Origin: Candidatus Accumulibacter sp. 66-26
GTDB lineage: Bacteria > Pseudomonadota > Gammaproteobacteria > Burkholderiales > Rhodocyclaceae
Assembly: GCA_001897745.1 (NCBI GenBank)
Contig: MKUH01000029.1
Coordinates: 1 to 64,000 of the forward strand
Length of the DNA stretch: 64,000 nucleotides
Direction of reading: 5' to 3'
Shown here: piece by piece, positions 46,801 through 53,771 of the stretch
Layout: each line of letters begins with the position of its first letter
Numbering within the stretch: position 1 is the stretch's first letter
Notes under the pieces: generated by a model
The model's input: the letters and a program-made list of their open reading frames with translations, nothing else
The model's database searches: none
What the model was told of the DNA's origin: nothing
Program-made: the position numbers and the translations under genes

Positions 46801-48834
46801 CTCGGCGGCGGCTACACCTCCTCGGACTACAGTATGGCCAAGGGCGACGGCAGCCGGGCCACCCCGGCGCCGAGCAGCGGCGTCGGTACCGACGCCAAGG
46901 GCGAGGCGCAGACGGGCAGCGCCCAGACCCCCGGCAGCGCCCTGCCGAGCACCGGCGGCGCCTCGGCCACCACCCCGATCGCCCTCTCGGCCAAGGGCAG
47001 CGACAGCAGCACCACGAGCAGCGGCATCAGCGGCGGTACGATCACCATCACCGACGACGCCGGGCAACAAGCCAAGACCGGCAAGAGCGGCGAGGAGACC
47101 ATCGCCAGCCTCAACCGGGACGTCGCCACCGGGCAGGACTCCGCCAACGCCCTCAAGCCCATCCTCAACGAGCAGGAAATCCAGGCCGGATTCCAGATCA
47201 CGCAAGCCTTTGCCCAGCAAGTAGGGACTTTCCTCACCAATCGGGCGAAGGATGCCGATGAAAAAATCGCGCAAGCCAAAGAAGCCGATAGATTGGCAGC
47301 CGATCCGACGAGCAATCTTACCGACGAACAACGCCAATGGCTCAGAGATCAAGCAGGCAATCTACGTAGCGAGGCCAATGCCATCAACGAAAACTGGGGA
47401 GCCGGCGGAAGTTATCGGCAGATAGCAACAGCTCTCGTAGCGGCAGCGAGCGGGAATGTCACAGGCAGCAACGCCCAATTCGCACAGAACATGCTGGTTA
47501 ACTACGTTCAACAACAAGGCGCTACGTATATTGGGAAGCTGGTTGCCGATGGCACGCTTACAGAAGGCAGCCCTCTACACGCAGCGATGCATGCCATCGT
47601 GGCATGCGCAGGTGCTGCAGCGAGTAGCCAGGCGTGCTCATCCGGCGCCCTGGGGGGAGCGACAAGCAGCTTGTTGACTGGCTTGTTTAGTGAAACCAGT
47701 CCGGACGAAACGGCAACTCAGCGTGAGGCTAAGCGAAATCTGATAACAAGCTTGGTGACGGGTATTGCAACCGTAGCCGGAAATGATGCCACTGCCGCAG
47801 GCAACGCGAGCATTGCAGCTGTCGATAACAACTGGCTTGCAACACAGCAAAAAGTTCAGATGAATAAGGAATTGGCGAAGGCTGATTCTCTTTTAGAAAA
47901 AGTCAAGGTACTTGGCAAGTGGGCTTACGTTTCGGGGAAACAGGATGTTCTAACAACAGCAGGTATTGGTAAAGGCCTCGCAGAATCAGGTTGGAGCGAC
48001 ATTCAGGGCTTGAAGGAATTTTTACAAGACCCTATTGCCGGCCTGAATGGATTGAAGGAGTTGGTGAATAGCCAAGCTGCTCGATCAGCATTGGGTGACA
48101 GCATTTCCAGGGAGTTGGATAACAAAATCACCAGAATGGAACACGCCTTGGAACAGGGAGGCGACGCCAATGCGGAGCAGCTAGGAAGAGATTTAGGTGC
48201 TTTGATCTGGCAGGTGGGGAGTGTTGCAACTGGCGTGGGGGCTGCTGCGAAGGGTGGAGCAGCACTAGCAAAAATAGGTGTTAATGTCAGCAAGAATGTT
48301 TTGGAGGGAATGGCTGTCTCAAAAGCTTACAAGTTAGCAGATGCGGAGGCTATTGCCAGTGCAAAGCAGTATAGCAACTTCTATCGTGACGGGGCTCCAA
48401 CTAACTTTCCGATAGAACTCAAAACATCTAGTGGCATTGTTATAAAATCAAACCCTGATAAAGTTACAACCATCCTCGGAACATATAGCAGCGACACTGG
48501 GAGAATTATCAACTCCGAACTTGGCATACCAAAATCAATGGCAATCGACGGGGCGCAATCCACTGGGTTTAATTTGCTAAACACACCCGATGGTTTGTAT
48601 GCCACCCTTGGCCCTGAAAAATTCTGGACTCAAGTTAATAAACCATGGTTAGATTCAGCGATTGCCAGAGGTGATGATATCGTGCTTGCAACGAAACCCG
48701 AGCTAAGCACCCTGAAAAGCGCTAATAGTTACGACGGACTTTCTGGATTCGGTAGAGAGTTTGAATATCTTAGAAAAAACGGTTTTGTTTATGAAGAAAA
48801 AACCGGAAAAATGTGCTTAGGAGGATGCAAATGA
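40801..48834 (+). CDS. cdiA: CdiA/FhaB-type contact-dependent toxin filament
   Basis: The protein has 2677 residues. It begins with an extended signal peptide (MNKNLYRIVFNQARGLLMAV), then a two-partner secretion domain with N182-P-A-G and a C-x-x-C (VTCDGCGF). Residues about 330-900 are filament repeats with N-x-x-G turns. A tyrosine/proline-rich region (about 920-1320: EYQGYGSMNRYLPY, RFYYGYSP) corresponds to the receptor/periplasmic-arrest part of CdiA proteins. A second repeat region follows. VDNN at 2341-2344, after a pretoxin-like stretch, is the VENN-type border. The last 337 residues hold the toxic end, whose final 155 residues are AT-rich. The stop overlaps the immunity gene. Confidence 0.9.
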   Translation: MNKNLYRIVFNQARGLLMAVAECVASTSKGAWTGACSEGGGSQHRWVTLRPLLFALWSVLGMVSWPGIVTAQIVADTGAPKNQQPNIGTTANGVPLVNIQTPSAAGVSRNTYTQFDVNSQGAILNNARTNTKTEMGGWVQGNAWLAGGAARVILNEVNSLNPSQLRGYVEVAGERAQVVIANPAGVTCDGCGFINANRATLTTGTPIMNGGSLEGYRVQGGSITIQGSGLDGRNADYTDLIARSIQVNAGVWAQNLKAVAGANQVSADLSQATPISGQGAVPAFAIDVAQLGGMYAGKIVLVGTEAGVGVRNAGHLGASVGEVAISVDGRLENSGRLVGATDIRIDSTGSIGNSGTIFSQGSVVLDSQDALENRGTIAATNDLLLTAKSIDNESSTLGSIQGDVKITSTAGMLNNNAGRIEAGRHIQIASLGLVNIGGTLTGQDVSINSNGKPLDNTRGSLAARGTLDILSAALNNDTGLIQAAGALTIDTQGEKLTNTNAGTAGGILGQSEVTLKTGNLDNTSGFIGAQGDLSITGQAISNTGTIASESDMLLHGSKLDNRGGKMRAQGDLTIDTGNGEIDNTSGTDTSLMRSGQTLTLKAKRIINIDTLDAQKTDQGIEGKTVAITTERLDNAQGAIRANDLLALTSSGVIDNTKGLFSSGKRVVIADGAAKAESNVAGKTLVIANAEGTMIAGEALAIDSATLTGNGKVLSLGDLHANFSGDYTNTGDVEANGSLLVETLGKLTNKAKLQGGTAVDIHGAEIENTAQGEIDAASTTVKADGLLTNRGVIDGSNTWIKAAAIDNIGSGQFYGDRLAIEASTLNNLAEGGKAAYIGARERLDIGVQNLSNQEGASITSEGHLAIGGSLDADRKATGKAVSVDNASATIQAQGDVSITAETVSNRNLHFVTKEEVISSEFIQEYQGYGSMNRYLPYQISLPTVRDSFYRLSAPDGQFDKFYRYDYTRTIKETRVQSSAPGQILATRNLRIDADSVLNDLSRIVAGGALQVTTPNLVNTEFTGQRVVTDVGTMIFHLDHQPKGKDNDWTERFYYGYSPAATITGIRLTPTQFDANTPPGANGTQIAALSINRVSQGASGSGNSVVSLDNPASLAGSLNSSSLFSANPKSDNTYIIESNSRFTNYRTWLSSDYMLQQLAVDPTTIQKRLGDGYYEQQLIREQVTQLTGRRFLDSYASDEAQYRGLIDQGVTFAKTHQLVPGVALTPAQMAQLTSDIVWLVEKDVTLPDGTQTRALVPQVYARLQPGDLDGNGALLAGSNVDLNIGSRLTNSGTIGGRNVVSLTADTIDNLGGRIAGNNVALTARTDLNNLGGLLQGGDSLMLSAGRDINVASTTRTSQTGSGERTNVDRVAGLYVSNPNAVLLASAGRDVNLMAAQVVNEGTGGTTAIAAGNNLNLGTVTESARYDALFNSGNTRRESQRQDVGTVIQTSGDIQLLAGQDINARAAQVTSDKGAVLANAGRDIAITAGDAGYSLDSTSYSKSTGSWGSKKTVTTRDSVRDTSSIASTFSGDTIQLQSGRDLTVSGSNVVSTKGTVLQAGNNLTIEAARETHQESHFREEKKSGFLTGGGSITIGTQQKSSDGNSRENTSAASTIGSTDGNVILRAGSAYSQVGSHVLAPQGDIAISAQKVDILAAENTLSARQEDKVKQSGVTLGVSSPILAALETAQQMKKAGSQTSDDRMKALAGASTALAGKNAVDAVAKDPSAGGGVGISIMLGSSRNETVTTREVSTAESSTVVAGGDIRIEAKGGGKQSDVTIGGSQVKAGGDLSVAADNDINLLAAQNTDEMHRKSSGQSGGVGVSITYGSNGFAFGVTVSASGSRGKGEGTDVAWTETQLQAGQKLALNSGADTNLKGATAEGKQVSAQVGGDLNIESLQDSSSFHSKDQSIGGSVTIGYGFSASLNASQQKIDGDFRSVQEQSGLKAGDDGFQVTVKGNTDLKGAVISSTDKAVEDGKNSLSTGTLTTSELENKAEYKASSVSLGGGYTSSDYSMAKGDGSRATPAPSSGVGTDAKGEAQTGSAQTPGSALPSTGGASATTPIALSAKGSDSSTTSSGISGGTITITDDAGQQAKTGKSGEETIASLNRDVATGQDSANALKPILNEQEIQAGFQITQAFAQQVGTFLTNRAKDADEKIAQAKEADRLAADPTSNLTDEQRQWLRDQAGNLRSEANAINENWGAGGSYRQIATALVAAASGNVTGSNAQFAQNMLVNYVQQQGATYIGKLVADGTLTEGSPLHAAMHAIVACAGAAASSQACSSGALGGATSSLLTGLFSETSPDETATQREAKRNLITSLVTGIATVAGNDATAAGNASIAAVDNNWLATQQKVQMNKELAKADSLLEKVKVLGKWAYVSGKQDVLTTAGIGKGLAESGWSDIQGLKEFLQDPIAGLNGLKELVNSQAARSALGDSISRELDNKITRMEHALEQGGDANAEQLGRDLGALIWQVGSVATGVGAAAKGGAALAKIGVNVSKNVLEGMAVSKAYKLADAEAIASAKQYSNFYRDGAPTNFPIELKTSSGIVIKSNPDKVTTILGTYSSDTGRIINSELGIPKSMAIDGAQSTGFNLLNTPDGLYATLGPEKFWTQVNKPWLDSAIARGDDIVLATKPELSTLKSANSYDGLSGFGREFEYLRKNGFVYEEKTGKMCLGGCK
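48818..48823 (+). promoter_or_regulatory. ribosome-binding site of the immunity gene inside cdiA
   Basis: A perfect AGGAGG lies seven bases before ATG 48831, within the last codons of cdiA. It fixes the immunity start and ensures strong translation of the antidote. Confidence 0.85.
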
Positions 48835-49307
48835 ACAACCTTGCCTGTGGCACAAAAGGAGAAACAGCCATAAACAAATTAAAGCTAAGCGGACTAGCAA
48901 AAAAAGTCGATTATGAAGATTACTCAATAAAAATATACTTTGATAACTTTTCGATTGAAATCGGCCAACCAGAAAACAACTCACGACTATTAGCAGCATG
49001 GTTTCATACCGCAGGCTGCTCATTTTTATTTGAAAATGTATGGTACGCAATCAAAGGGGAAAACTTCAATTCTTTACAAGAAAAACACGGACTGAACGAG
49101 CAAGAGGCAAACGACAATTTCATTCAAACCGTTATTAATTTTATTCTTGAAGAAAAAGAGACCATAATGAGCTGGCCACCGATTTGGTTTATTGCCGCAA
49201 GCGAACATCTAGCAAATTCAGCAGCAGAGAATTTTCCAGACATCGCACAAGCAGAGCTAAATCGCAATAGAAAAATTTGGGACACCATAAAAAAACCGAC
49301 CAGCTAG
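48831..49307 (+). CDS. cdiI: CdiI-type immunity protein
   Basis: The protein has 158 residues. ATG 48831 overlaps the cdiA stop (ATGA) and has an ideal AGGAGG. The sequence is soluble and acidic (DYEDYSIKIYFDNFSIEIG, FNSLQEKHGLNEQEANDNF, EEKETIMSWPPIWFI) with no signal or membrane helix, as expected for a cytoplasmic antidote binding the toxin domain. I cannot name its family; identification rests on position, size and the shared low GC and AT-rich codon use with the toxin end. Codon use (many AAA, TTA, AAT) is quite unlike the rest of the window, indicating transfer of the toxin-immunity pair as a unit. Confidence 0.78.
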   Translation: MNNLACGTKGETAINKLKLSGLAKKVDYEDYSIKIYFDNFSIEIGQPENNSRLLAAWFHTAGCSFLFENVWYAIKGENFNSLQEKHGLNEQEANDNFIQTVINFILEEKETIMSWPPIWFIAASEHLANSAAENFPDIAQAELNRNRKIWDTIKKPTS

Positions 49308-49345
49308 GCGAATAGATAGTTGCTCAAGGTTATGGCAAAAATCTC

Positions 49346-49631
49346 GGCAACGCCCACCAGCTCGTTCCCGGCATTGCCCTGACGCCGGCGCAGATGGCGC
49401 AACTGACCAGCGACATCGTCTGGCTGGTGGAAAAGGACGTACCCCTGCCCGACGGTACCCAGACCCGCGCTCTGGTGCCGCAGGTCTATGCCCACCTCCA
49501 GCCCGGCGGTCTCGACGGCAACGGCGCCCTCCTCGCCGGCAGCAACGTCGCGCCGACCGCCAAACCCGACCTCAACAACCAGAGCGACCCGCTTCAAGGG
49601 CGATAGCCTGATGCTTTCCGCCGGGCGCGAA
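49346..49631 (+). pseudogene. orphan fragment of a cdiA gene
   Basis: This stretch matches 44432-44631 and then 44746-44830 of the resident cdiA, with many small differences. Relative to cdiA, 117 bases are missing exactly between two near-identical 17-base sequences ending AACGTCG (44619-44635 and 44736-44752), a typical slip deletion. A small open frame (VWLVEKDVPLPDGTQTRAL) survives but has no start context or function. The source is the tyrosine-rich/receptor-side part of cdiA, about residue 1212 onward, not the toxin end. It is a scar of recombination downstream of the immunity gene. Confidence 0.85.
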
Positions 49632-49642
49632 GTCGAACGGCA

Positions 49643-50143
49643 TCAGGCCCCGCCCTCCAGATCGAGCTGCGTGAGATAGAGGCGCGTGTCGAATTCGAGC
49701 TGGAAGTAGTCCGGCTCCATGTGCGTGCAGAGCTGGTAGAAGGCGCGGTCGTGTTCGCGCTCCTTGAGGTGCGCGAGTTCGTGCACGACGATCATGCGCA
49801 GGAACTCGGGCGGCGCGTCGCGGAACAGGGTGGCGACGCGGATCTCGCGCTTGGACTTGAGACGCCCGCCCTGAACGCGCGGCACGGTGCTGTGCGTGCC
49901 GAGGGCCTTGGCGACGAGGTGCAGGCTGTTGTCGAAAAGCACCTTGGACAGCGGCTCGGCGTTACGCAGATAGCGGTTCTTCAGTTCCTGCGCGTAGTCG
50001 TAGAGCGCGCGGTCGGTGCGCACTTCGTGGCGCTCCGGGTACTTGCGGCGCAGCGCCTCGCCGAGCTCGCCGCGCGCGATGCCCTGGCGCACGCGGGCGA
50101 GCACCTCCTCCGGGTAGCCGGCCAGGTACTTCAGGCGCGTCAT
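49643..50143 (-). CDS. YgjP-like zinc metallopeptidase (M48/DUF45 family)
   Basis: The protein has 166 residues from ATG 50143. The zinc motif is H-E-L-A-H (VVHELAHLKEREHD), followed by a third ligand region FYQLCTHMEPDY, which is the YgjP/WLM-type arrangement. A basic N-terminal part (YLAGYPEEVLARVRQGI, LRNAEPLSKVLFDN) precedes it. Cytoplasmic proteins of this family are poorly understood and have been linked to DNA-protein or nucleotide processing. ATG overlaps the stop of the esterase gene (ATGA), so the two are coupled. Confidence 0.82.
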   Translation of the reverse strand: MTRLKYLAGYPEEVLARVRQGIARGELGEALRRKYPERHEVRTDRALYDYAQELKNRYLRNAEPLSKVLFDNSLHLVAKALGTHSTVPRVQGGRLKSKREIRVATLFRDAPPEFLRMIVVHELAHLKEREHDRAFYQLCTHMEPDYFQLEFDTRLYLTQLDLEGGA

Positions 50144-50868
50144 GCCCGGGCGGCGGCGCCGAACACGCCGCGCAGCCAACCGGCGATGTCGAGCACTTCT
50201 TCCAGACAGACGCCGTGCTCGACGGCGTAGGCGCGCCAGTCCACGGCGTAGCCGGCGGCGCGCAGCAGCTCGCCGGAGCGCTGTCCGAAGGCGTAGGGGA
50301 TCACTCCGTCGTCGCGCCCGTGCGCCATGAAGATCGGCACGTCGCGGTTGGCGGCGCCGGCCTCGGCGGCCAGCGTCTCGGCCAGCGGCAGGTAGGTCGA
50401 CAGCGCGAGGATGCCGGCCAGCCGGTGCGCGTGGCGCAGGCCGGTGTGCAGCGCGACGGCGCCGCCCTGCGAGAAGCCGGCGAGCACGATGCGCTCGTCG
50501 GCGACGCCGCGCGCGTTCTCGCGCGCGATCAATGCCTCGATCTGGCGCGCCGACTGGCGGACGCCGGCCGGGTCCTCGCGGCGCTGCGAGAAGTCCTGCG
50601 CGACGATGTCGTACCAGGCGCGCATCTCATAGCCGCCGTTGATCGTCACCGGGCGCACCGGCGCGTGCGGAAAGACGAAGCGGATCGGCGGCAGGCCGGC
50701 TGCGTCGGCGCCCGGGTCGGCGAACATCGCCTCGACGATCGGCACGAAATCGTTGCCGTCGGCGCCGAGGCCGTGCAGCCAGATGACCGCGTGGCGCGGC
50801 TGCGCGCTGCTCTCGAGTTCGACGGTGGGCAGCGGCGGGATGTCGTCGGCGGCGGTGCGGGGGTCCAT
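50140..50868 (-). CDS. phospholipase/carboxylesterase family serine hydrolase
   Basis: The protein has 242 residues. It has an oxyanion-hole motif (IWLHGLGADGNDF), the nucleophile G-F-S-Q-G, an acid in HGRDDGVIP, and the histidine in YAVEHGVCLEEV, the full triad of the acyl-protein thioesterase/carboxylesterase group (YpfH/EstB-like). No signal peptide is present, so it acts in the cytoplasm on short-chain esters. ATG 50868 is favoured over an upstream start at 50901. The metallopeptidase gene follows with a 4-base overlap. Confidence 0.87.
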   Translation of the reverse strand: MDPRTAADDIPPLPTVELESSAQPRHAVIWLHGLGADGNDFVPIVEAMFADPGADAAGLPPIRFVFPHAPVRPVTINGGYEMRAWYDIVAQDFSQRREDPAGVRQSARQIEALIARENARGVADERIVLAGFSQGGAVALHTGLRHAHRLAGILALSTYLPLAETLAAEAGAANRDVPIFMAHGRDDGVIPYAFGQRSGELLRAAGYAVDWRAYAVEHGVCLEEVLDIAGWLRGVFGAAARA

Positions 50869-51094
50869 GGCGGGTGTCCTGGGTGGAGTGCGGCGGCGCA
50901 CGGTCGGGCGCGGAGGGTTGCGCCGCCATTGTAGCGAAGGCCGGCGAACGCGTCGGCCCGCAACGCCCGCGCAAACGGCGGCGCCCCCGGCCCTTACCGT
51001 GCACGCGGTATTTCAGCGGCGGACCGCGCCCCGCGAAAATGCTTTTGCGGCGCCGGCGGCGGATCGTTCCGGCGCCCCTTTGCGAGGGCAGGCC

Positions 51095-52195
51095 ATGCGT
51101 TCCTCATCGGGAGAACACTTCATCGCGCTCGACCACGTGCGGGCGCTGGCCGCCTGCATGGTCTTCGTCTGGCATTTCCTGCACGCGGCGAACGGCTACC
51201 CGGTGCCGTTCAACACCGCCCCCGCGTTCTTCCCGCTGGCGCTGTTCGACGAAGGGCACACCGGCGTCGCGCTGTTCATGACGCTGAGCGGCTATCTGTT
51301 CGCCAAGCTGCTCGACGGGCGGCGCATCGCCTACCTGCCCTTTCTCTGGAACCGGGCGTTGCGCCTGCTGCCGCTGCTCGTCCTCGTCCTTCTCGGCGTC
51401 GGCCTGGCCAAGGCGCTCGCCGGCGCGTGGCTGGCCGGCTACGCCTACACGCTCGTCCGCGGGCTCGTGTTCCCGACGCTGCCGAACGGCGGTTGGTCGA
51501 TCACGGTCGAGTTCCACTACTACCTGGTCCTGCCGGTCTTCCTCTGGCTGCTGCGGCATTCGCGCTGGCTGCCGCTGTGCGTCGTCCTCGCGGCGCTCGT
51601 CCTGCGCCTTGCGCTCTACCGGCAGACGGGGGAAATCCAGACGCTCGCCTACTGGACGATCGTCGGGCGCGTCGACCAGTTCGCGCTCGGCATGCTCGCC
51701 TTCCAGTTCCGCGGCGATCTGGCCCGGCGCCATCTTCCGGTGCTCGCCGGCCTCGCCGCCTTCGCCCTCTTCTACTGGCTGTTCGACGCCGGCGGCGGCT
51801 TTTACCACCGCCCCGCCTACCCGTCGCCGAGCGCGCTCTGGATCGTCCTGCCGACCATCGAGGGGCTGGCCTACGCGGCGGGCATCGCGTGGTACGACGC
51901 CTCCTTCGCGCATGCGCACGGCGGCGTCTCGCGCTTCGTCGGGCGCATCGGCACCTATTCCTACTCGATCTACCTCCTGCATTTCTTCGTCGTCTTCCGC
52001 GCCGCCGCCTTCGTCCACGAGCACGTCATGGACATCTCGACCTTCGCGCGGGCGCTGCCCTGGGCGCTCGCCTGCTTCCTGCTGATGGTGCCGCTGGGCC
52101 ACCTGAGCTTCCGCTTCGTCGAGGCGCCCTTCCTCAAGCTCAGAAAGCGCTACTACGCGACGCCCGCCACCGTGGCCGTCCGCGTGCCGGCCTGA
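51095..52195 (+). CDS. acyltransferase family 3 membrane protein
   Basis: The protein has 366 residues with about ten hydrophobic helices. The N-terminus has the acyltransferase-3 signature: HFIALDHVRALAACMVFVWHF with the catalytic histidine, then LFMTLSGYLFAKLL and RALRLLPLL. A later WSITVEFHYYLVLPVFLWLL is also characteristic. Such proteins add acetyl or other acyl groups to cell-surface sugars (O-antigen, exopolysaccharide, peptidoglycan). No glycosyltransferases are nearby, so the acceptor is unknown. AGGGCAGG precedes ATG 51095. Confidence 0.88.
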   Translation: MRSSSGEHFIALDHVRALAACMVFVWHFLHAANGYPVPFNTAPAFFPLALFDEGHTGVALFMTLSGYLFAKLLDGRRIAYLPFLWNRALRLLPLLVLVLLGVGLAKALAGAWLAGYAYTLVRGLVFPTLPNGGWSITVEFHYYLVLPVFLWLLRHSRWLPLCVVLAALVLRLALYRQTGEIQTLAYWTIVGRVDQFALGMLAFQFRGDLARRHLPVLAGLAAFALFYWLFDAGGGFYHRPAYPSPSALWIVLPTIEGLAYAAGIAWYDASFAHAHGGVSRFVGRIGTYSYSIYLLHFFVVFRAAAFVHEHVMDISTFARALPWALACFLLMVPLGHLSFRFVEAPFLKLRKRYYATPATVAVRVPA

Positions 52196-52319
52196 ACGGC
52201 GGCGGCCGCAAGCTGCCCCCCCGCCGCCGGAACTCGCCCCGCCGCCGCCGGTCCATACTGGGTCCGCCCACGCACGCCGCGCGCCCGCCGGCCGTCGCGG
52301 ACGCCGCCCAGGAGGCACG

Positions 52320-53771
52320 ATGCCGGAAGTCACAGCGCTCGATCTGGCCCGAATCCAGTTCGCTTTCACGATCTCCTTTCACATCATCTTTCCGGCCATC
52401 ACGATCGGCCTGGCGAGTTATCTGGCCGTGCTGGAGGCGCGCTGGCTGCAGACCGGGCAGGCGGTCTACCTCGACCTCTACCATTTCTGGTCCAAGGTCT
52501 TCGCCGTCAACTTCGGCATGGGCGTCGTTTCCGGGCTCGTCATGGCCTACCAGTTCGGCACCAACTGGAGCGGCTTCTCGCGCTTCGCCGGCAGCATCAC
52601 CGGGCCGCTGCTGACCTACGAGGTGCTCACCGCCTTCTTCCTCGAAGCCGGTTTCCTCGGCGTCATGCTTTTCGGCATGAAGCGCGTCGGCCCCGGCCTG
52701 CATTTCCTGTCGACTTGCATGGTGGCGCTCGGCACGCTGATCTCATCGACCTGGATCATCGCTTCGAACAGCTGGATGCAGACGCCGCAGGGACACGAGA
52801 TCGTCGACGGCCGCGTCGTGCCGACCGACTGGCTGCAGGTCATCTTCACGCCGTCCTTCCCCTACCGGCTGGCGCACATGGTGCTCGCCGCCTACCTCGC
52901 CACCGCGCTCTTCGTCGCCGCCTCGGCGGCCTGGCATCTGCTGCGCGGACGCGACAGTCCGGCATTGCGCAAGATGCTGTCGATGGCCGCCGGCATGATC
53001 CTGCTCGTCGCGCCGCTGCAGGCGCTGGTCGGCGATCTGCACGGACTCAACACGCTGCAGTACCAGCCGGCGAAGATCGCCGCGATGGAAGGCCACTGGG
53101 AGCGCAAGGACGCAGGCGGCGACGACGGGCGCGCAGCGGGCACCTCGCTGATCGTCTTCGGCCTGCCCGACATGGCCGCCGAGACGACGCGCTACGCGCT
53201 GGAAATCCCGCGCCTCGGCGGCCTCATCCTGACGCACGACTGGAACGGGCGGATCCAGGGGCTGAAGGACTTTCCCGCCGCCGACCGGCCGAACGCGACG
53301 GTACTGTTCTGGACCTTCCGGGCGATGGTCGGCCTCGGCCTGCTGATGATCGCGCTCGGCCTGTGGAGCCTGTGGCTGCGCTGGCGCGGCCGCCTCTACG
53401 ACTGCCGCCCCTTCCTGCGCTGCACGCTGTGGATGGGCGGCGCCGGGCTGCTCGCCCTGCTCGCCGGCTGGCTGACCACCGAACTCGGCCGCCAGCCGTG
53501 GGTGGTGTACGGCCTGCTGCGCACGGCCGACGCCGTCTCGGCGCACGACGCACTGCAGGTCGGCGTCACGCTGTTGCTCTTCGTCGTCATCTACTGCGCC
53601 GTCTTCGGCGTCGGCATCGCCTACCTGCTGCGCCTGATCCGGGTCGGCCCGCTGCCGGACCCGGGACACGGCGCGGAAGCCAGCGCCAGCGCGCTGAACG
53701 AGGTGCAGCCGCTGCTGCGCACCATCGCGCCGGAAACGGGCGGCAACGGCGCGGGCACACGGAGGCCATGA
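52320..53771 (+). CDS. cioA: cytochrome bd-type quinol oxidase subunit I (CioA type)
   Basis: The protein has 483 residues; AGGAGG lies five bases before ATG 52320. Nine hydrophobic helices are visible. Heme-ligand and quinol-loop landmarks include LARIQFAFTISFHIIFPA, a histidine in FSLAHM-like PYRLAHMVLAAY, and the conserved GRQPWVVYG. The quinol loop between helices 6 and 7 is short, as in the cyanide-insensitive CioA branch. It oxidises quinol and reduces O2 to water without proton pumping, at high oxygen affinity. It is the first gene of a three-gene operon with cioB and a DUF2474 subunit. Confidence 0.93.
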   Translation: MPEVTALDLARIQFAFTISFHIIFPAITIGLASYLAVLEARWLQTGQAVYLDLYHFWSKVFAVNFGMGVVSGLVMAYQFGTNWSGFSRFAGSITGPLLTYEVLTAFFLEAGFLGVMLFGMKRVGPGLHFLSTCMVALGTLISSTWIIASNSWMQTPQGHEIVDGRVVPTDWLQVIFTPSFPYRLAHMVLAAYLATALFVAASAAWHLLRGRDSPALRKMLSMAAGMILLVAPLQALVGDLHGLNTLQYQPAKIAAMEGHWERKDAGGDDGRAAGTSLIVFGLPDMAAETTRYALEIPRLGGLILTHDWNGRIQGLKDFPAADRPNATVLFWTFRAMVGLGLLMIALGLWSLWLRWRGRLYDCRPFLRCTLWMGGAGLLALLAGWLTTELGRQPWVVYGLLRTADAVSAHDALQVGVTLLLFVVIYCAVFGVGIAYLLRLIRVGPLPDPGHGAEASASALNEVQPLLRTIAPETGGNGAGTRRP

